Part shown: in pieces, positions 60,085 through 64,000 of the stretch
Position numbering within the stretch: position 1 is the stretch's first letter
How the letters are laid out: every line of letters starts with the position of its first letter
Assembly: GCF_032062135.1 (NCBI RefSeq)
Contig: NC_092862.1
Location: 45,818,886 to 45,882,885, forward strand
Reading direction: 5' to 3'
Length of the DNA stretch: 64,000 nt
Source: Pyxicephalus adspersus
Lineage: Eukaryota; Chordata; Amphibia; Anura; Pyxicephalidae
Translations under genes and position numbers: made by a program
Notes under the pieces: model-generated
Databases searched by the model: none
Seen by the model: the letters and a program-made list of their open reading frames with translations, nothing else
Told to the model about the DNA's origin: nothing

Positions 60085-60350
60085 AAGCTGTGCAATCAAA
60101 GTATCCATTACAAAATGGAAAAAAATGGCACCATATAAACCTGACAAGAAAATGCTGCTGACTTACACACCTGTGAAGGAGTATATTATTCAAAGATACA
60201 ACAAAGGCACCACAGATAATAATAAAGGAGATGAGAGTATCTGTCCATAGGACAACTTTAAGTCATTCTCAGCACAGAGTAGATTTTTGTGGACGTGTGA
60301 TCAGAAAAGAAATTGGAGTTTGCCCAAAAGCATGACTGTGGCAAGCCATA
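60085..60350 (+). pseudogene. Tc1-type transposase fragment, interrupted
   Basis: The plus strand carries CCATTACAAAATGGAAAAAA, then pieces such as AACAAAGGCACCACAGATAA, GAGTATCTGTCCATAGGACA and TTTGCCCAAAAGCATG. This is the order found in the DNA-binding and linker part of Tc1-type transposase genes. Frameshifts abolish a continuous frame. The rest of the element may resume at 61290-61440 (TTTATCTGATGATCTGAAG). A third Tc1 lineage in this window. Confidence 0.6.
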
Positions 60351-61289
60351 GCCGTGCAGATGCGCCTTACAAACTTGCCCTTCCCCTTTTTCCAATCTCC
60401 CTCCCCCACCCCCTCAAATACCCCCACATTCAAATCCCCCACCAATGAATTACCACTCCAAGCATTGCTTAAATGGCCCGTAGGCCTTTTATTAACAGAA
60501 TTATAACCAAAACTAACTTAATATCCAATAAAATATAAATAACAATATAAATACCATATAAAAAAAACTGTATAAATAAACGCATACATAGAATAACCAA
60601 TATACCTTATAAAACACCATGATTAAAGAATAAGTACCAAATAAACAATACTACATCCTAACCATATTGCCTTCCCAATTTTCTTACTGGTTGCAGGTCC
60701 TCGAAGGCCACCACTTTATACCTTTTGGGGTCTGCACCTTAAAGACAGTTGCTCCCAGCTGCCCATACTCCCAGCTCGGGAAAGAATATATATCCTTTTC
60801 TTGTGTAGACCCTCCCCAAAACACTTTACCAAACCATTAACCCAAACCAGGGATTCCATACCAAAGATGGAACCCTAACCAAAATATTGCCACCAGCACA
60901 CTCCCCCCGAGTACCTCAACCGCCCGCCCTACTAGCCAAACCAGCAATCAAAAACCCAAACTGCCAACCACATAAGCACAAAAAAGGGAAGGGAGGGTGG
61001 GAAAAACTTTTCCTGAAGGCTGTCTCGCTCTGAAAGGGGGGAGTCCCTCCTCCTCCTGCCTATTTTAACTACTCTTGTCCCTCCTTAAACCTCCTCCCCC
61101 TCCTTCCCCCCTCCCTTCCTCTCGCTCACTCTCGTCTAAAACGTTTAACCCTATGCTATCTGCCCCCTGACTGCCCAGTCATGACGGCCTTCCCCTATGC
61201 TCCTTCCTCGCTCGTTACAGGCCTCACTTGAGATAGACTCCCCAAAAACACGCAGGAAGGTTTTCTTGTTAGATCAGATTTTCCTTCTT
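60351..61289. other. Unrecognised ~0.9-kb segment splitting a Tc1 relic
   Basis: C-rich at both ends (CCTTCCCCTTTTTCC near 60379; CTCCTCCTCCTGCC-type near 61045-61130) with an A-rich middle at 60480-60660. Base composition is unlike the neighbours. No long frame, inverted ends or target duplication could be fixed. Probably an inserted repeat of unknown class. Confidence 0.4.
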
Positions 61290-61440
61290 TCAAAACAACC
61301 TTATAGGTATATCAGGATTTTATTGGTACTGTTCATACATTGCAAAATGTCTTCTCATAATAAATGAGTGTTTATCTGATGATCTGAAGTGGTGAAACGT
61401 GGCAAGAACCAAAATTGCCTAACATGCCTTTTATCATATT
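61290..61440 (+). mobile_element. Possible 3' end of the Tc1 relic
   Basis: Contains TTTATCTGATGATCTGAAGT followed by GTGAAACGTGGCAAG, which resembles the 3' untranslated end of some Tc1-type transposons. No clear terminal inverted repeat remains. Confidence 0.4.
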
Positions 61441-63603
61441 GAAGATAGTTTTTGTTAGTTGTGTAGAATTGTTTCATGGTTCGATAATTAGCTAATTCTA
61501 AACGGTTGGTTGACTTTAGTTGTGTTTTTTTGCTAAGTTTTAGCTTTTAACTAACAAATTGTATATTATGTATAGTTACAGGTCATTGTGCAATGTATGA
61601 ACAGGAAAGAAAATTTGTAAATGGATGAGATATTGAGAAAAATATTTCCCGCCTGTTAATTTTAAATTCTTTGTTAGATGAGATTACCAACTACCAAACT
61701 CAACACCCAACACTGCAGGAGCATCATTTCCACCTTAAAACATGTAGGCACTTTCATGCTGTAAGAATATTTTTCATCAGCAGAGACAGGAAAACTGGTT
61801 TGGTTTGAAGGGAAGATGAATAGCAGTAAATACAGTATATAGTAAGACAAAAAAAGAAAGAAATTGTGAAAGAAACACTTGTTTCAGCCTGCCAGAGATT
61901 TGACAATTATAATGGCCGAAAAACAAACTGCTAAAGCTACACTGGAGTAGTTCAAAGGGACCCCCCTGTTCCCATTCCCTCGCAAGCCACCCCCATCTAC
62001 CTCTTTTCTCCTTTTCCTGGAGACAATCTTCGGTCATCTTGACTGGCCTGGCCAGCATGGCGTAATTTCATTTATTTATTCCTGACACATGCAAAGGGAA
62101 GTGGGGATTGCCAGGTATCCTGGCAACCAAACCTGCGTTTGCTTAGCATAGCTTTTTTAACAGATACCCCAGATTAAATCAGACAGGTAAAATGGATTAT
62201 TGCCTAAAATGGGATATTTCCTAACCCCTTCTGCAATAATGACCTGCCTGATCCTGGACCTTTAAAAGACCTCGCAGCAGGTCACAACAGGAGAAAAAAA
62301 TGTGAAAGAGTTGGGACCACTGTCCAGTTCAGAAAAAGGAAAGGGAAAGTAGAGACAGGCTTTATAATGGCACTGGATATAGTGATGAAATTCAGTGTTT
62401 TATTAATTTGAAAACATAAAATAAACTTTATACACTCTACTGTGCTCTTTCAACACAAGAGTTAGTTTTCAAACAATAATTATACGGTCAGTTGTGTGTA
62501 GACTTAGGCATTTTGAAAGAGAAAGTTGAAAAATCTCAGTTTCCTATGGATTTTGCCTCCTAGGGGCTTCCTTAGGGGGATTGAGAGTTCAATGTTCTAG
62601 GGCCAATATTACATTCACATATGTATGTAGTATACTATAATTGTTCCTTTTACATTACATACCGTGTACATATTAGTACCAATTTATACATGCTTATTTT
62701 CACAGTGACTGTTACATTTACATTGCACATTTCCTCACTTACTGCTGTATCTTTGGATCAAGTGTTGAAAAATAAAAAGAATAACTGAGATCTTTACTAT
62801 TCCCTATTCCATCCACAAAAAAAAAAAAAACTTTCAACAATTTCAATGCTTAATTAAGCAGTGATTTTAAAAATTACAATACATATAATTATATAGAAAA
62901 ATGATCTACTTTGGGCCAATTACTTATTGGTGAAGAGTTACAATTTTTAATGTCATTGTGTAAGTTTGACCAATAATCCGGTGCTAATTTAGAGACAAAA
63001 CAAAAAAAAGACATGAAAAAAGAAAAAAACATTTTGGTAAATTAGGTTTCATCCTTTATCTTAACAATGTTTTTTTTATTTATTTATAGAGACTGTTCAA
63101 TTAGCATCAATAATAGCATTTTAAATACTTAGGGGTGGCAAAAATCCAGTGTTTAAAATTCCTTCTCATGTTTGGATACAGGTTCACTATTTTTGCTAGC
63201 ATGCAATTTGCACAGTTCAACAATAACTTTGCTGGGTTAGCCTATATTCTTTTAGTAAATATATCTCAAAGAATATTTAATCAAAGTGAGGAGGCCACAT
63301 AAAAAAAGAAAAAGATTTAAAAAGGTAAATTTAAATTTTACCTAAACATAACTACGAAAATAGAAAAAAAGCAGATGTTTACGTTAGTCTCCTAGTATTT
63401 CCTGAGGTTTCCTTTTCTTTCCCAGCCAAAGGGAAAGGATTTTGTTATCATTGTTTATGGCAATGAGAGATATTGAATGCTATAAATATTGTAATTAATA
63501 TCAGAGCTAACATCTCATTAGACTAACCAACCTAATCACATAGTTGCTGCTTAGAGAACCTTGCACCTAAAATACATTTACAGATCACAAATTTTAAATT
63601 AAC
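61441..63603. other. No recognised gene
   Basis: AT-rich DNA with an A-run near 62816-62831. The 93-codon minus frame at 61777-62058 has no domain. Confidence 0.5.
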
Positions 63604-64000
63604 CTCCTGGCCGATTCATTTCTGTCTGAATTTATATGTCTAAAAGCGGTACATTGTCTTTCATGAAAATTTATTTTTCAGTATAATAGTATGAAAATAA
63701 TGAAGTTTGAAACACAAAATCATGTCAAAATAATAAATATAAATAAATACATAAAGACAACGTACGACTTTTAGACATATAAATCCAGTGTACTGCATTC
63801 AACAGTTATTTTGTATTGAATGCAATACCAAAATAATTTGAAATTCCAGCCGCACCCCTAGTGATGGCCTCACGCACGAACATCCCCGGGAACTCCTGGG
63901 GAACTTCAGTGCACTCGCCGGGGGACAGATCAGAGGAAGACGACGCAGCCAGAGGACAGGCACGCATGGACATTGGAGGAAGCATGTGGGACCAGGTTTT
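63604..64000. mobile_element. Frog-type repeat running off the right edge, with hairpin
   Basis: An inverted pair ATTTATATGTCTAAAAGCGG (63630-63649) and CGACTTTTAGACATATAAAT (63765-63784) brackets an AT-rich loop. A second small inverted pair, GCATTCAA/TTGAATGC, lies near 63797-63823. From 63845 the sequence becomes GC-rich (CCAGCCGCACCCCTAGTGAT) and continues beyond the window. I recall very similar sequence from ranid frog repeats; the class is unknown. Confidence 0.6.

Noticed and set aside
60351..61289. CpG-island-like promoter
   Set aside because: It is C-rich on one strand but poor in CpG, with no adjacent exon.
1..64000. Bacterial-type systems, CRISPR arrays, tRNA or rRNA genes
   Set aside because: No evenly spaced direct repeats with unique spacers, no intact tRNA cloverleaf (only the decayed SINE head) and no rRNA-like blocks were seen; the content is clearly eukaryotic.

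Overview
This window looks like vertebrate nuclear DNA, most likely from a frog. It is AT-rich, has no long open reading frame that reads as a host gene, and is dense in transposon debris of types I associate from memory with anuran genomes: L2 and CR1 LINEs, Tc1/mariner relics, hAT-type MITEs, and palindromic MITEs with a GGGCCTGATTTATTAAAGC-like end. The assignment to an anuran, perhaps a ranoid, is inference; no database was searched. There is no operon, rRNA, CRISPR array or prokaryotic feature, and I found no intact protein-coding gene. The window is probably intergenic or intronic. Three short exon-shaped segments (5013-5078, 55842-55907, 57226-57298) are the only possible host coding pieces, and all are weak.

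Layout. 1-8.5 kb: the right end of a long non-coding element, a 27-bp minisatellite, a TATC microsatellite and a 0.9-kb foldback element. 8.5-11.5 kb: copy A of the long element, broken by a 721-base N gap. 13.5-16.7 kb: microsatellites, then a three-level nest (an LTR-like sequence in an L2 LINE in a Tigger-like DNA transposon). 18.3-26.1 kb: palindromic MITEs and an internally deleted Tc1 transposon. 26.2-30.1 kb: copy B of the long element, carrying a Tc1-type MITE and a 485-bp near-continuous palindrome. 31.2-32.8 kb: a decayed CR1 LINE. 38.2-38.9 kb: another foldback element. 40.5-41.2 kb: a solo LTR candidate. 47-50 kb: a Tc1 C-terminal relic and a hAT MITE with an exact 8-bp duplication. 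51 kb: a three-unit tandem repeat. 57.8-61.4 kb: a tRNA-like SINE, several MITEs, and a Tc1 relic split by about 0.9 kb of unrecognised sequence. 63.6-64 kb: a frog-type repeat running off the right edge.

The best-supported results come from comparisons inside the window. The long element has two near-complete copies, each with an exact 5-bp direct repeat at its borders. Copy A supplies the empty site for the MITE sitting in copy B. A GAAGC...CGCG-type motif recurs at three loci, two of them in palindromic settings. The genes do not act together as a pathway; what can be read is the order of transposon insertions.
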